47,806 nucleotides of DNA. It comes from Pseudomonadales bacterium (GTDB lineage Bacteria > Pseudomonadota > Gammaproteobacteria > Pseudomonadales > Pseudohongiellaceae). The stretch spans positions 1 to 47,806 of the forward strand of contig JALRBQ010000016.1 in assembly GCA_023257655.1 (NCBI GenBank), given 5' to 3'. Positions within the stretch are counted from its first letter, which is position 1. The number at the start of each line of letters is the position of its first letter. A model generated the notes under the pieces. That model saw nothing but the letters and a program-made list of their open reading frames with translations. It did not search any database and was not told the DNA's origin. The position numbers and the translations under genes are program-made. This document shows positions 26,264-35,149 of this stretch, one piece after another.

Positions 26264-26512
26264 ATGGCCCGCATTGAATTGCAGGCCGAGATCAAGGCCG
26301 CTCTGGTACAACGCCTTCAGCGTTATGTGGAGACAGAGCTGAAACTTGAGATTGGTGCATTCGATGCTGAGTTTCTACTGGATTTCTTCGCCGAACAGAT
26401 GGCGCCGACCTACTACAATCAGGGGTTGGCGGATGCGCTTGCTGCCTTTGAGGGCAAACTGGAAGAGGTGGCGGATGCCATCTATCAGTTAGAGCAACAG
26501 AGCCCCGTGTAG
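26264..26512 (+). CDS. DUF2164 family protein
   Basis: An 82-residue mostly helical protein. LQRYVETELKLEIGAFDAEFLLDFF and APTYYNQGLADAL match the DUF2164 pattern of an EIG.F.AE.LLDF core then YYN. Function unknown. It starts 2 bp after the HAD gene and was probably cotranscribed. It converges on the broken histidine kinase gene with a 7-bp gap. Confidence 0.88.
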   Translation: MARIELQAEIKAALVQRLQRYVETELKLEIGAFDAEFLLDFFAEQMAPTYYNQGLADALAAFEGKLEEVADAIYQLEQQSPV

Positions 26513-26519
26513 GCAATGG

Positions 26520-27248
26520 CTATCCCTGAATTGCGCGCAAGGGCAAGCGGATGTAGAACGTACTGCCTTCGCCTTTCAATGACTGGAAATCAATTTCTCC
26601 ACCGAGTCGTTCGACCATACGCTTGACGATCACGAGTCCCAGGCCGGTACCATCCGGATCCCTTTCTGAAAATTCCTCTTCGCGCGCAAACTCCTGAAAC
26701 AATCGCTTCTGGAATTCCTCGCTCATTCCGCGCCCGGTATCCTGGAGAAAAATCTCGATGCCGAGCCGGCGTCGGAAATATACAGCTCGATAGCCAAGTT
26801 TGATGCTGCCCTTGTCAGTGTATTTGATCGAATTTGTGAGGATGTTCATCAGCGCATGTTGCAGACGTAACTTGTCTGTTTTCACCAGCAAGTTCGCCGA
26901 GGCGAACTGCGTGGTGATCTCGAGCTTCTTCTCGATCGCAGAGGGCAGGATCATGTTCCTCACTTCATTGAGGAAGTGAGAAATTTCGACAAGGTCGTAT
27001 TCCGGTTCGAAGCTTTCAGACTCGAGTTCAGCCATTTCGAGAAGGTCGTTGATCAGATTATGCAGGTGACTACTCTGCTGCACCACAGTCGTCATGTGTT
27101 TTAGCGTGGGTTCGTCCAGTTTGTTGGAGCTAACGGCGAGTAAGCGTTTGGAGTTGGCCAGAATGAGATGCACAGGTGTCAGAAATTCGCGCGACACGTT
27201 CCGTAAGAAGTCGCGCTTGGCTTTGGTTTCGAGTCGGGCTTCTGTAAA
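26520..27248 (-). pseudogene. Kinase half of a 7TMR-DISM histidine kinase, separated by an in-frame TAA
   Basis: The reading frame continues from the sensor half without a shift after TAA 27249-27251. It starts FTEARLETKAKRDFLRNVS and then has a HisKA-like region where the canonical SHExRTP box reads SREFLTP, so the phosphoacceptor His is Arg. The HATPase domain looks intact: N-box LMNILTNSIKYTD, G1 DTGRGM, F-box FQEFARE and G2 GTGLGL. The only near-start (GTG, 27195-27197) would cut away the first dimerisation helix. It is best read as a broken or degenerate gene; readthrough or a sequencing error cannot be excluded. Confidence 0.75.
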
Positions 27249-28496
27249 TTACTCATTCTTTGCGCGAATAAATTCGGCGATGGCCAACAGAAGCAATAAC
27301 GCGGAAGCGACCGAAAGCACTTCGGCTGCCGCAGGGATCATTGCTGCGCGCTCGACGAGGTTAACCTTGTAGGCCAGGAATGACACATAGGCGAGTATCA
27401 GCAACAACCAGGAGCAGAACAAGTACAGGGCCGTTTTCGAGCCCTGGAGAGCTGTGACGCCTGCCATAATCATTACGGTAAAGTTAATCAACAGGGCCAG
27501 GAGCATCAGCGGAATGACGTTGTCTGCCGAAATCTGGTTGAAGGGAATGACAAGAAAATAGGCTGACAGCAATACCATGCCGTAGGTGGTGAACCGCAAT
27601 ACGATGTGGATTAATTCCCGATAGCGACTCTCAAGCGAGATAATTTGACCGATCAGGCACAGACTCGCGACAAGTATACACGCCGCAAAAAGTGAGATGC
27701 GTGTATTGGCTTCAGACAGTTCTCCCCATATCCAGACCCTGCCCAGACCTGTCTGTGCCATGAAGAAGACAACAGCGCCTCCAAAGAACAGGGTAAATGC
27801 AAGAAAGGGTTTATCGCGCATGAAGTAATAGAGAATGGCGCAGCTCACGAAACAGAGAAAGAACAGCGCCAGCAACGCCCCGAGAAACGCAATTTCACCC
27901 TGCTGTTGGGCGGCGAACTGAGCCGTCGTTATCAGCGTCAGCGGTATCTCGACACCTGCCGACGAAGTTGCCCTCATCAAGACGCGGGTGGGTTCGGTGT
28001 CGGGGTTGAGTCGTAACGGAACTGCCGGAATCCGGAAGGGATATTCGAGTTGAGAGATCGGTATTGTGTCACCGACGAGGAATTGCTGCTCGATGGTGTT
28101 ATTACGCACCATATAGACTTCTATTCGATCCAGCACCGCCGAATTGAAACTGAGCAAGAGATTGTCATCAATGCGGGAGGTACTGCTCAGTGTGATATAG
28201 AACCAATGTGCTGAACGCGAAATGCCGAGTGTCGGAATGTTCTGCCCTGAGCGTTGCCAGGGGATGTTTCCCTGCAATAAATCGTCGATGGTGAGGCTTG
28301 CTCCGACATCTTCGTAGTGATCCAGGTACAGCCCAAGCTGGATGGGGATTTGATTGGGCGAGACATTCAGCTCTGCAGCGGTTAGCGACTGAGTCACGAG
28401 CCAGCCACACAGGAACAATATGGTCCGGAAGCGCTGCGTCCGAGCACAGTGCTGCACCAAAACTGCAGACCAACGTGTTGTGATTCTGAAGGGCAC
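27249..28496 (-). CDS. 7TMR-DISM sensor half of the split histidine kinase
   Basis: A 415-residue product: signal segment (LFLCGWLVTQSLTAAE), an extracytoplasmic 7TMR-DISM extracellular domain of ~150 residues, then seven transmembrane helices (about 195-410) ending EFIRAKNE at TAA. This is the diverse-intracellular-signalling 7TM module that senses carbohydrate-like or other small ligands. Without the kinase it has no output domain. The start is GTG without a clear ribosome-binding site. If TAA were a sense codon the protein would be ~658 residues, a normal length for the family. No response-regulator gene adjoins it. Confidence 0.82.
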   Translation of the reverse strand: MPFRITTRWSAVLVQHCARTQRFRTILFLCGWLVTQSLTAAELNVSPNQIPIQLGLYLDHYEDVGASLTIDDLLQGNIPWQRSGQNIPTLGISRSAHWFYITLSSTSRIDDNLLLSFNSAVLDRIEVYMVRNNTIEQQFLVGDTIPISQLEYPFRIPAVPLRLNPDTEPTRVLMRATSSAGVEIPLTLITTAQFAAQQQGEIAFLGALLALFFLCFVSCAILYYFMRDKPFLAFTLFFGGAVVFFMAQTGLGRVWIWGELSEANTRISLFAACILVASLCLIGQIISLESRYRELIHIVLRFTTYGMVLLSAYFLVIPFNQISADNVIPLMLLALLINFTVMIMAGVTALQGSKTALYLFCSWLLLILAYVSFLAYKVNLVERAAMIPAAAEVLSVASALLLLLAIAEFIRAKNE

Positions 28497-28653
28497 GGAT
28501 GCGGATGCCTCTGTGAGAATTTTGGAGCATTATATGTCAAGGCACCCGGGAATCGTTGCGGAATTGGGGGCAATACACGGGTAAAATCGACTGGTAACGG
28601 GAATTTTGGTTACAATCCTCGCGCTCCCTGTTCAGTTTTGTTGACACTGGCGA

Positions 28654-30834
28654 ATGCAGATGCGGTTACTCTCAGCGTTTCAAGCCCGATTCCTGCTACT
28701 TCCGTGCTGCCTGTTGGTTGCCTGCTCGGAACCGAAACCCATCAATATTGAGGGCGAGGCAATGCCCGAGAGCAGCAGTTCCGTGCCCATTGACGTGGCC
28801 AATCCATTCTTCACCGAGAGTCCTCTGGAACTCGGTTACCCGCCGTTCGATGCCATCGCCTTCGAACACTATGCTCCGGCTTTCGCCCGAGGCATGGCGG
28901 AGGAAACCGCGGAGGTCGACGCCATCGCGACCCAGTCAGCCCCCCCCAGTTTTGCCAATACCATCGCGGCATTGGAAGTTTCAGGTCAGCTGCTCAACAG
29001 AGTGTCCCGAGTTTTCTACAGCATGACGAGTGTGAAGTCTGATCCCGCCGTGCGTGCGCTGGAGCAGGAACTTGCCGTGACGATGGCCGAACACACCGAC
29101 AACATTCTGTTGAATCAGGCGCTGTTTGCGCGCATCAGCCAACTCTACGAGCAGCGCTCGACCGCAGGGCTCGATGCCGAATCGGTGCGCCTCATCGAAA
29201 GTTATTATCGGGACTATGTGCGCGCCGGCGCGGCGCTGACAGAAGCGCAACAGGCCCGTATGCGAGAAATCAATGCGCAGCTCTCGGTACTGCAAATTCA
29301 GTACAACCAGAACATTCTCAATGAGTCTAATGAGTTGGCAATTGTGGTTGAATCGCAAGAAGCGCTCACTGGTCTTGATGCGGGCAGCATTAATGCGGCG
29401 GCCAAAGCTGCACGCGACAATAACACCGAAGGCAACTTTTTGCTGCCCCTCGTGAATACCAGCGATCAACCGTTGCTCGCACAGTTGCAGAATCGCAGTT
29501 TGCGAGAGCGAATTCACCGCGCCTCGTTGTCCCGAGGCAATCGTGGCAATGCCTTCGACAACCGGCAGACGCTCGTATCAATTCTGCGACTGCGCGCGGA
29601 ACGGGCACAGTTACTCGGGTACGACAATCATGCGGATTATGTGCTTGATGTCCAGACGGCGGGCACTGTTGAGGCAGTCAATGACAGACTAACAGCACTG
29701 ATCGAGCGGGCGGTGGCCAATGTCCGGCGCGAAGGCGAGGCCTTGCAGGCACTTATCGAGCACGATGACGAAGATTTCAGGCTTGCCGCGTGGGACTGGT
29801 CTTACTACAGCGAAAAATTGCGCGCGGAACAATTTGAATTTGATGACAGTCAGTTGCGGGATTACCTCGAACTGGAGAACGTGCTCACTCGAGGCGTCTT
29901 CTTCGCCGCTGAACAGCTCTATGGCATCAGCTTCAGGGAACGCTTCGACCTACCCGTCTACGAAGACGGGGTCAGGGTATTCGAAGTCTTCGATCCCGTC
30001 GGCACTACGCAGGCGCTCTTCATTGCCGATCTCTATGCACGGCCCAGCAAACGCGGTGGAGGTTGGACCAATTCCTATGTCTCCCAAAGTGATCTGTTAG
30101 GATCGCGAGCGGTTGTCGCCATCAATCTGAACATTACCCAACCGGCCGAAAACGATCCGACGCTGTTAACGCTTGACGAAGTCACCACACTTTTTCATGA
30201 ATTCGGACATGCTCTGCACAATATATTTTCCGATGTGACATTCCCGTATTTTTCTGGTTCACGGGTTCCCCGGGACTTCGTCGAGTTTCCTTCCCAGGTT
30301 AATGAGATGTGGGTGACCTGGCCAGAGGTCTTGCGCAATTACGCCGTCCATTTCGAGACGGGAGAGCCGCTTCCGACCGCGCTACTGAATCGAATCAACG
30401 ACGTACAGCAGTTCAATCAGGGATTCGCGACGACCGAATATCTCGCCGCCAGTCTACTGGATCAGCGCCTGCACCAACTCGCACCTAATGCAGTGCCTGA
30501 TGCGGCGCATATCCTGGATTTCGAAGTCCAGGTGCTCAGCGACGCAGGTATCCCACTCGATAAAGTGCCTCCGCGTTACCGCAGCACCTATTTCAGGCAC
30601 ATCATGGGTGGTTATTCAGCGGGTTACTATTCCTACATCTGGAGCGAGGTGCTGGATGCCGACACCGTTGAGTGGTTCAAGGAGAACGGTGGGTTGCAGC
30701 GAGCGAATGGTGAGCGCTTCAGACAGGCTTTGCTGTCCCGGGGCGGCAGTGTCGATGCGATGACACTCTATCGAAATTTCAGGGGGCGCGATCCCGCGAT
30801 CGAACCGTTGCTGAGTCGGCGAGGATTGTTGTAA
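28654..30834 (+). CDS. M3-family metallopeptidase (Dcp-like), lipoprotein
   Basis: A 726-residue zinc peptidase with a lipoprotein signal ending in LLVACSE, so it is probably anchored in the cell envelope. The active site HEFGHALH (H515, E516, H519) and third ligand in FVEFPSQV (E544) match the M3 family (oligopeptidase A / peptidyl-dipeptidase Dcp). YSAGYYSYIWSEVLDAD near the end is the usual Tyr-rich substrate region. It should degrade short peptides. A TACAAT -10-like hexamer lies about 40 bp upstream. It converges on holA. Confidence 0.93.
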   Translation: MQMRLLSAFQARFLLLPCCLLVACSEPKPINIEGEAMPESSSSVPIDVANPFFTESPLELGYPPFDAIAFEHYAPAFARGMAEETAEVDAIATQSAPPSFANTIAALEVSGQLLNRVSRVFYSMTSVKSDPAVRALEQELAVTMAEHTDNILLNQALFARISQLYEQRSTAGLDAESVRLIESYYRDYVRAGAALTEAQQARMREINAQLSVLQIQYNQNILNESNELAIVVESQEALTGLDAGSINAAAKAARDNNTEGNFLLPLVNTSDQPLLAQLQNRSLRERIHRASLSRGNRGNAFDNRQTLVSILRLRAERAQLLGYDNHADYVLDVQTAGTVEAVNDRLTALIERAVANVRREGEALQALIEHDDEDFRLAAWDWSYYSEKLRAEQFEFDDSQLRDYLELENVLTRGVFFAAEQLYGISFRERFDLPVYEDGVRVFEVFDPVGTTQALFIADLYARPSKRGGGWTNSYVSQSDLLGSRAVVAINLNITQPAENDPTLLTLDEVTTLFHEFGHALHNIFSDVTFPYFSGSRVPRDFVEFPSQVNEMWVTWPEVLRNYAVHFETGEPLPTALLNRINDVQQFNQGFATTEYLAASLLDQRLHQLAPNAVPDAAHILDFEVQVLSDAGIPLDKVPPRYRSTYFRHIMGGYSAGYYSYIWSEVLDADTVEWFKENGGLQRANGERFRQALLSRGGSVDAMTLYRNFRGRDPAIEPLLSRRGLL

Positions 30835-30844
30835 ACGGCAGTAC

Positions 30845-31897
30845 TTATGCGGCGCCGGTTGAGTGCACAGTAAGCGGAGTAACGCCACTGAGGCTGAGTA
30901 TCAGCGAGCTCAATTCATCCCAGGGATTGGCTTGGGCGATACCCTTGATGCTCTGGTCGATCAGGCGACTCTGGTTCAGTAGCTGCCAGACCCTGTCCGT
31001 CGACAGGCGCTGCAACGCCGTGGTGACTACTTGCTTGCGATTGAAAAATACGTGTGAGGACTGGACGATGCCACTGATCACCATGCCTTCCTCTTTTTGT
31101 TGCAGCATGGGCAGCAGACTGCGCATTTCTCGCGTTAGGGCGCCCAGAATCAGTAACGGGAAAGTGCCTTCGTTACGTAGCCCACGCAACACTTTCTGAG
31201 CACGCGCGGCATCACCGACCAGTGCCGCATCGACGAGTTGATAGACGGTATAGCGCGAGCTGTCTGCCACGACTTGCAGCACGGTATTCGCATCAAGCTG
31301 CAGGGTCTGGCCGGCGATTGTCGGTACTTGCATCTTCAGTTTTTCGATCTCCTGAACCGCAGCGAGCAGATTGCCCTCGACCCTGTCCATGAGTACGGTG
31401 ATGGCATCGGCATTGGCCTGGATGCCGGCTCGCAGTAGCCGCTGGTCCAGCCAGGATCGCAGCGCGTCCCGTTGTACGGGCCAGATCTGCACCAACACAC
31501 CGGCATCTTCAAAATTTTTAAACCATTTGGTCTTGAGTGTCGCCGCTTCCAGCTTCGGGCTCGTGATCAGTAGCAGGTTGTCCGGGTTCGGTGCGTCCAG
31601 ATACTGCTGGATGGCAGATTTTGCGGTGTCGTCCAGTTTGGCTGTCATCAGGCGTAATTCGACGAGCTTGCGGGTTGAGAACAAGGACAAATTGGAGGAA
31701 GAGTTGAGGAGATTCAGCCAATCAAAGCCTCGATCTGCATTGAACACTTCTCGCTCTTCGAAACCCTGTTCACGACAATACTGGCGAACCTGATCGGCCG
31801 CTTCCTGCATCAGCAGCGGTTCATCACCGGTCAGCCAATACATGACGTGCTGTTGAGACTTGAGGGTACGGACGAGTTGTTCCGGCTTTATCCGCAT
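30845..31897 (-). CDS. holA: DNA polymerase III subunit delta
   Basis: A 350-residue clamp-loader subunit that opens the beta sliding clamp. The N-terminus (MRIKPEQL, YWLTGDEPLLMQEAADQVRQ), NLFLFSTRK-like region and C-terminal helical domain are those of HolA. Length is normal. It is downstream of lptE with a 20-bp gap in the conserved order leuS-lptE-holA, which supports the call despite the family's low conservation. Confidence 0.94.
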   Translation of the reverse strand: MRIKPEQLVRTLKSQQHVMYWLTGDEPLLMQEAADQVRQYCREQGFEEREVFNADRGFDWLNLLNSSSNLSLFSTRKLVELRLMTAKLDDTAKSAIQQYLDAPNPDNLLLITSPKLEAATLKTKWFKNFEDAGVLVQIWPVQRDALRSWLDQRLLRAGIQANADAITVLMDRVEGNLLAAVQEIEKLKMQVPTIAGQTLQLDANTVLQVVADSSRYTVYQLVDAALVGDAARAQKVLRGLRNEGTFPLLILGALTREMRSLLPMLQQKEEGMVISGIVQSSHVFFNRKQVVTTALQRLSTDRVWQLLNQSRLIDQSIKGIAQANPWDELSSLILSLSGVTPLTVHSTGAA

Positions 31898-31917
31898 CGG
31901 TTGCCCTGGAGCAGTGA

Positions 31918-32412
31918 TTAAGGTGCGATTGCCTGTAATCTGCGCATCAATTGATTCACAAGATCACGGCGCATTTCGGTCGTTATGATTTCGAGTTCTT
32001 CGCGGTTACCACTGATATTGTCGAGGTCTTCAAAATAGCTGCGTTCGACGAGCAGGGTCTCCGGTCCAATCAGGGGAACACCCGCGCGGCTCAGGGTGAC
32101 TTCAGCCGCCAGACGCAGCTCATATTGTGCGGCCCGGGCTTGCGGTGTTACAGACACTGGCCGCGTTGCAAACTGCTCACTTCCCAGCATCAGTACCGGG
32201 GTGTCCGATTCGTCTTCCCCGGTGACCAGGGTCACAGCGGAAATCTCAAGATTGCGCCGGACCAGACGAGCGAGCTCGCTGTTTGGCTGCGGTGACTGCA
32301 GATCGAGCGCGGGCAGGTTCGCGCTCAGCACATCGCTGCCCCGCAGACTGTAGCCACAGCCCGCGAGGGCAAGGCAGAGTCCAGCCAGCAGAAGCGCACG
32401 AATCGAACCCAT
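31918..32412 (-). CDS. lptE: LPS-assembly lipoprotein LptE
   Basis: A 164-residue lipoprotein with lipobox LAGC (mature Cys in GCGYSLRGSD). LptE plugs the LptD barrel and helps deliver lipopolysaccharide to the outer leaflet of the outer membrane. The YSLRG start of the mature protein and the C-terminal TTEMRRDLVNQLMRRL helix are typical. Its ATG directly abuts the leuS TAA with no spacer, implying translational coupling. lptE marks the organism as Gram-negative. Confidence 0.93.
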   Translation of the reverse strand: MGSIRALLLAGLCLALAGCGYSLRGSDVLSANLPALDLQSPQPNSELARLVRRNLEISAVTLVTGEDESDTPVLMLGSEQFATRPVSVTPQARAAQYELRLAAEVTLSRAGVPLIGPETLLVERSYFEDLDNISGNREELEIITTEMRRDLVNQLMRRLQAIAP

Positions 32413-34905
32413 TTAGGACTCCTGGGTAACGACGAAATTCACCAGTCGTTCGGGGACAATGATCACTTTTCGCACCGTGCCGGTGTCGGTGTAGCGCCGA
32501 ATTGCCTCATGGTCGCGCGCCAGCTGTTCCAGTGAAGCTTTGTCAATGGTGCGGGGGACATCGACCTGCGCCCGTACCTTGCCATTGACCTGCAGCACGA
32601 CTGTTACCTGATTCTGAACAAGCGCAGCCGGATCAACCGCACGCCAGCGTGCGTCGATGACGGGTTCGCTGTGTCCGAGGTGCAGCCACAGGGCGTGACA
32701 GAAGTGCGGTACGATCGGTGCCAGCGCCAGGATAATGATTTCCAGCGCCTCCTGGATGACGAACTCATCGCCAGAGTCGGTGTCACCTTCATTGAACTTG
32801 TTTACGGAGTTCAAGAGTTCCATGCTTGCAGCGATAGCGGTATTGAAGGTATGGCGCCGGGCGTAGTCATCAGTAATCTTTTGCAGAGTCTGATGGGTTT
32901 TCAGTCGCAAGGCTGCCTGTGGTTCGCTGAGTTTTACGGTGGTAAAGTCCGGCAGCTCAACGGCGGAGTGACGCGCGGTGCTCTTCCACAATTTCTTCAG
33001 GAATCTGAAACTGCCCTCGACCCCACTGTCGGACCAATCCAGTGACTGATCCGGTGGCGCGGCAAACATGGTGAACATCCGCACGGTGTCCGCCCCGTAT
33101 TTCTCAATCAACTGTAGAGGGTCGACGGTATTGCCCTTGGACTTGGACATCTTGCTGCCGTCCTTGAGCACCATACCCTGAGTCAGCAATTGCGTGAATG
33201 GCTCATCAGTCTTGAGCATTCCTGTATTGCGCATCAGCTTGTGGAAGAATCGGGCATACAACAGGTGCAGGATCGCATGTTCGATACCGCCGATGTACTG
33301 ATCTACTGGCAGCCAGTAGTTGGCGCGTTCGTCCAGCATGCCATCGACGAGATCGCGGCAGGCATAACGGGCGTAATACCAGGAGGACTCCATAAACGTA
33401 TCAAAGGTGTCTGTTTCGCGACGCGCCTTGCCGTGACATTCAGGACAGTCGACTTCGTAAAAAGACGCCAGCTTGGGCAGCGGCGAGCCTGACTCATCAA
33501 ACTCGATGTCCTCAGGCAGAATGACCGGCAGATCGGCATCGGGGACAGGTACCGCTCCGCACTTGTCACAGTAAATGATCGGGATCGGTGCGCCCCAGTA
33601 GCGCTGACGGGAAACGCCCCAGTCCCGCAAGCGGAAGTTGACTGTTTTATTGCCCTTGCCGGCCGTCTTCAGATGGGCCTCGATCGCTGCGAAAGCCGCT
33701 TCGAAATCCAGGCCGTCAAATTCGCCGGAGTTGATCAGCAGCCCTTTTTCGGTGAAGGCGCACGTGTCCAGATCGCAGACAGCCGCCTCGGTTGCGGGTT
33801 TGATCACCTGCTTGATTGGCAGCTGGTACTTACGGGCAAACTCCCAGTCGCGTTGATCATGGGCGGGCACTGCCATGACGGCGCCCGAGCCGTAACTCAT
33901 CAAGACGAAGTTGGCCACAAACACGGGAATCTGTTGCCCGGTAATGGGATGGACTGCCTTGATACCGGTATCCATGCCGAGTTTTTCCATTGTCGCCATT
34001 TCGGCTTCGGCAACCTTCACATTGGACTGCGTTCTGATGAACTCCGCGAGTTCTGGGTTTGACTCTGCAGCCAGTGTCGCGAGCGGGTGCTGTGGGGCGA
34101 CGGCCACGTAAGTGACGCCGAACAGGGTATCGGGTCGCGTCGTGTAGACGCGCAGGGTCTGTAAGGTGGGATCAGTTTGATCGGCGACGCCAAAATCCAG
34201 TTCCACGCCTTCGGAGCGACCTATCCAGTTGGATTGCATGGTGCGGACTTTTTCCGGCCAGCCCTCCAGTTTCTCGAGATCATCCAGCAACTCCTGAGCG
34301 AAATCGGTGATCTTGATGAACCATTGAGGAATATTGCGGCGCTCGACAAGCGCTCCGGAACGCCAGCCGCGGCCATCGACCACCTGTTCATTGGCCAGAA
34401 CCGTTTTGTCGACCGGATCCCAATTTACCTCGGCCGCCTTTTTGTAGACCAGGCCCTGCTTGAACAGCCGGATGAAGAACCATTGTTCCCAGCGGTAATA
34501 ATCGGAATGGCACGTGGCGATTTCCCGGTCCCAGTCATAGGCATAGCCCAGTCGCTGCAATTGCTCGCGCATGTAATTGATATTGCCGTAAGTCCATTTG
34601 GCCGGCGCAACCTTGTTCTGCATGGCGGCATTTTCCGCGGGTAGGCCAAAAGCATCCCAGCCCATTGGCTGCAGGACGTTCTTGCCTTGCATGCGCTGGA
34701 AGCGGCTGATGGCATCGCCAATGGAATAATTCCTGACGTGGCCCATGTGCAGGTGACCACTGGGATAGGGGAACATTGAGAGGCAGTAGAATTTTTCCCG
34801 CGCTGGGTCTTCCGTCACCGCAAAGCTGTTGTTTTCGGCCCAGTAGGCCTGGGCAGAGGCTTCAACCTTTGCCGGATTGTATTGGGGGGTAATTTTACTG
34901 CTCAT
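32413..34905 (-). CDS. leuS: Leucyl-tRNA synthetase
   Basis: An 830-residue class Ia synthetase. The HIGH motif appears as [15 protein letters not shown] and KMSKS as [11 protein letters not shown]. An editing (CP1) domain lies between them, containing [13 protein letters not shown]. The ATG at 34905 ([11 protein letters not shown]) is chosen; a longer in-frame extension of 47 residues lacks family support. It heads the leftward leuS-lptE-holA operon and is divergent from the cytochrome gene. Confidence 0.97.
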   Translation of the reverse strand: MSSKITPQYNPAKVEASAQAYWAENNSFAVTEDPAREKFYCLSMFPYPSGHLHMGHVRNYSIGDAISRFQRMQGKNVLQPMGWDAFGLPAENAAMQNKVAPAKWTYGNINYMREQLQRLGYAYDWDREIATCHSDYYRWEQWFFIRLFKQGLVYKKAAEVNWDPVDKTVLANEQVVDGRGWRSGALVERRNIPQWFIKITDFAQELLDDLEKLEGWPEKVRTMQSNWIGRSEGVELDFGVADQTDPTLQTLRVYTTRPDTLFGVTYVAVAPQHPLATLAAESNPELAEFIRTQSNVKVAEAEMATMEKLGMDTGIKAVHPITGQQIPVFVANFVLMSYGSGAVMAVPAHDQRDWEFARKYQLPIKQVIKPATEAAVCDLDTCAFTEKGLLINSGEFDGLDFEAAFAAIEAHLKTAGKGNKTVNFRLRDWGVSRQRYWGAPIPIIYCDKCGAVPVPDADLPVILPEDIEFDESGSPLPKLASFYEVDCPECHGKARRETDTFDTFMESSWYYARYACRDLVDGMLDERANYWLPVDQYIGGIEHAILHLLYARFFHKLMRNTGMLKTDEPFTQLLTQGMVLKDGSKMSKSKGNTVDPLQLIEKYGADTVRMFTMFAAPPDQSLDWSDSGVEGSFRFLKKLWKSTARHSAVELPDFTTVKLSEPQAALRLKTHQTLQKITDDYARRHTFNTAIAASMELLNSVNKFNEGDTDSGDEFVIQEALEIIILALAPIVPHFCHALWLHLGHSEPVIDARWRAVDPAALVQNQVTVVLQVNGKVRAQVDVPRTIDKASLEQLARDHEAIRRYTDTGTVRKVIIVPERLVNFVVTQES

Positions 34906-35057
34906 AGTCGGGGTCAGGGGTCTACAGGTTGGCTGAAATGCTAATAAAAATAACTGCTTGCAAAAGCGGCTAAGGATAACCCAGAGCGTACGTAACAGGT
35001 AGTGGCTAACAGTAAAAACATTGCGAAAGCATTGCGGTTGAAGCATGGTCTAGTACT

Positions 35058-35142
35058 GCAACAAAGCCGTTGCCTGTTGTGGCGCGGCGAACCGCTGGAA
35101 AGCGGTGGGGCGATGAAAATCCGAAATATAACAACAGGGTGG
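35058..35142 (+). promoter_or_regulatory. Structured leader of the cytochrome gene, abutting its ribosome-binding site
   Basis: Three nested elements are seen. A GCAAC/GTTGC hairpin (35058-35073) is followed by a 7-bp closing stem CTGTTGT (35074-35080) / ACAACAG (35131-35137) that encloses a second hairpin ACCGCT-GGAA-AGCGGT (35091-35106). The closing strand overlaps AGGGTGG (35136-35142), the ribosome-binding site 7 bp before ATG. The GGCGAACC...GAAA...GGGGCG segment loosely recalls the first stem of c-di-GMP-I riboswitches but no second stem is present. Regulation is inference. Confidence 0.4.
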
Positions 35143-35149
35143 ATGCATT

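Noticed and set aside
26520..28496. Selenocysteine or programmed readthrough as the explanation for the interrupted kinase
   Set aside because: The stop is TAA, not TGA, and no downstream stem-loop stands out. A broken gene or a sequencing error is simpler; readthrough is left as a testable option.
35058..35142. Full c-di-GMP-I (GEMM) riboswitch
   Set aside because: Only the first helix resembles the class; the second helix and its tetraloop receptor do not fit in the space before the start codon. Kept as an unclassified structured leader.
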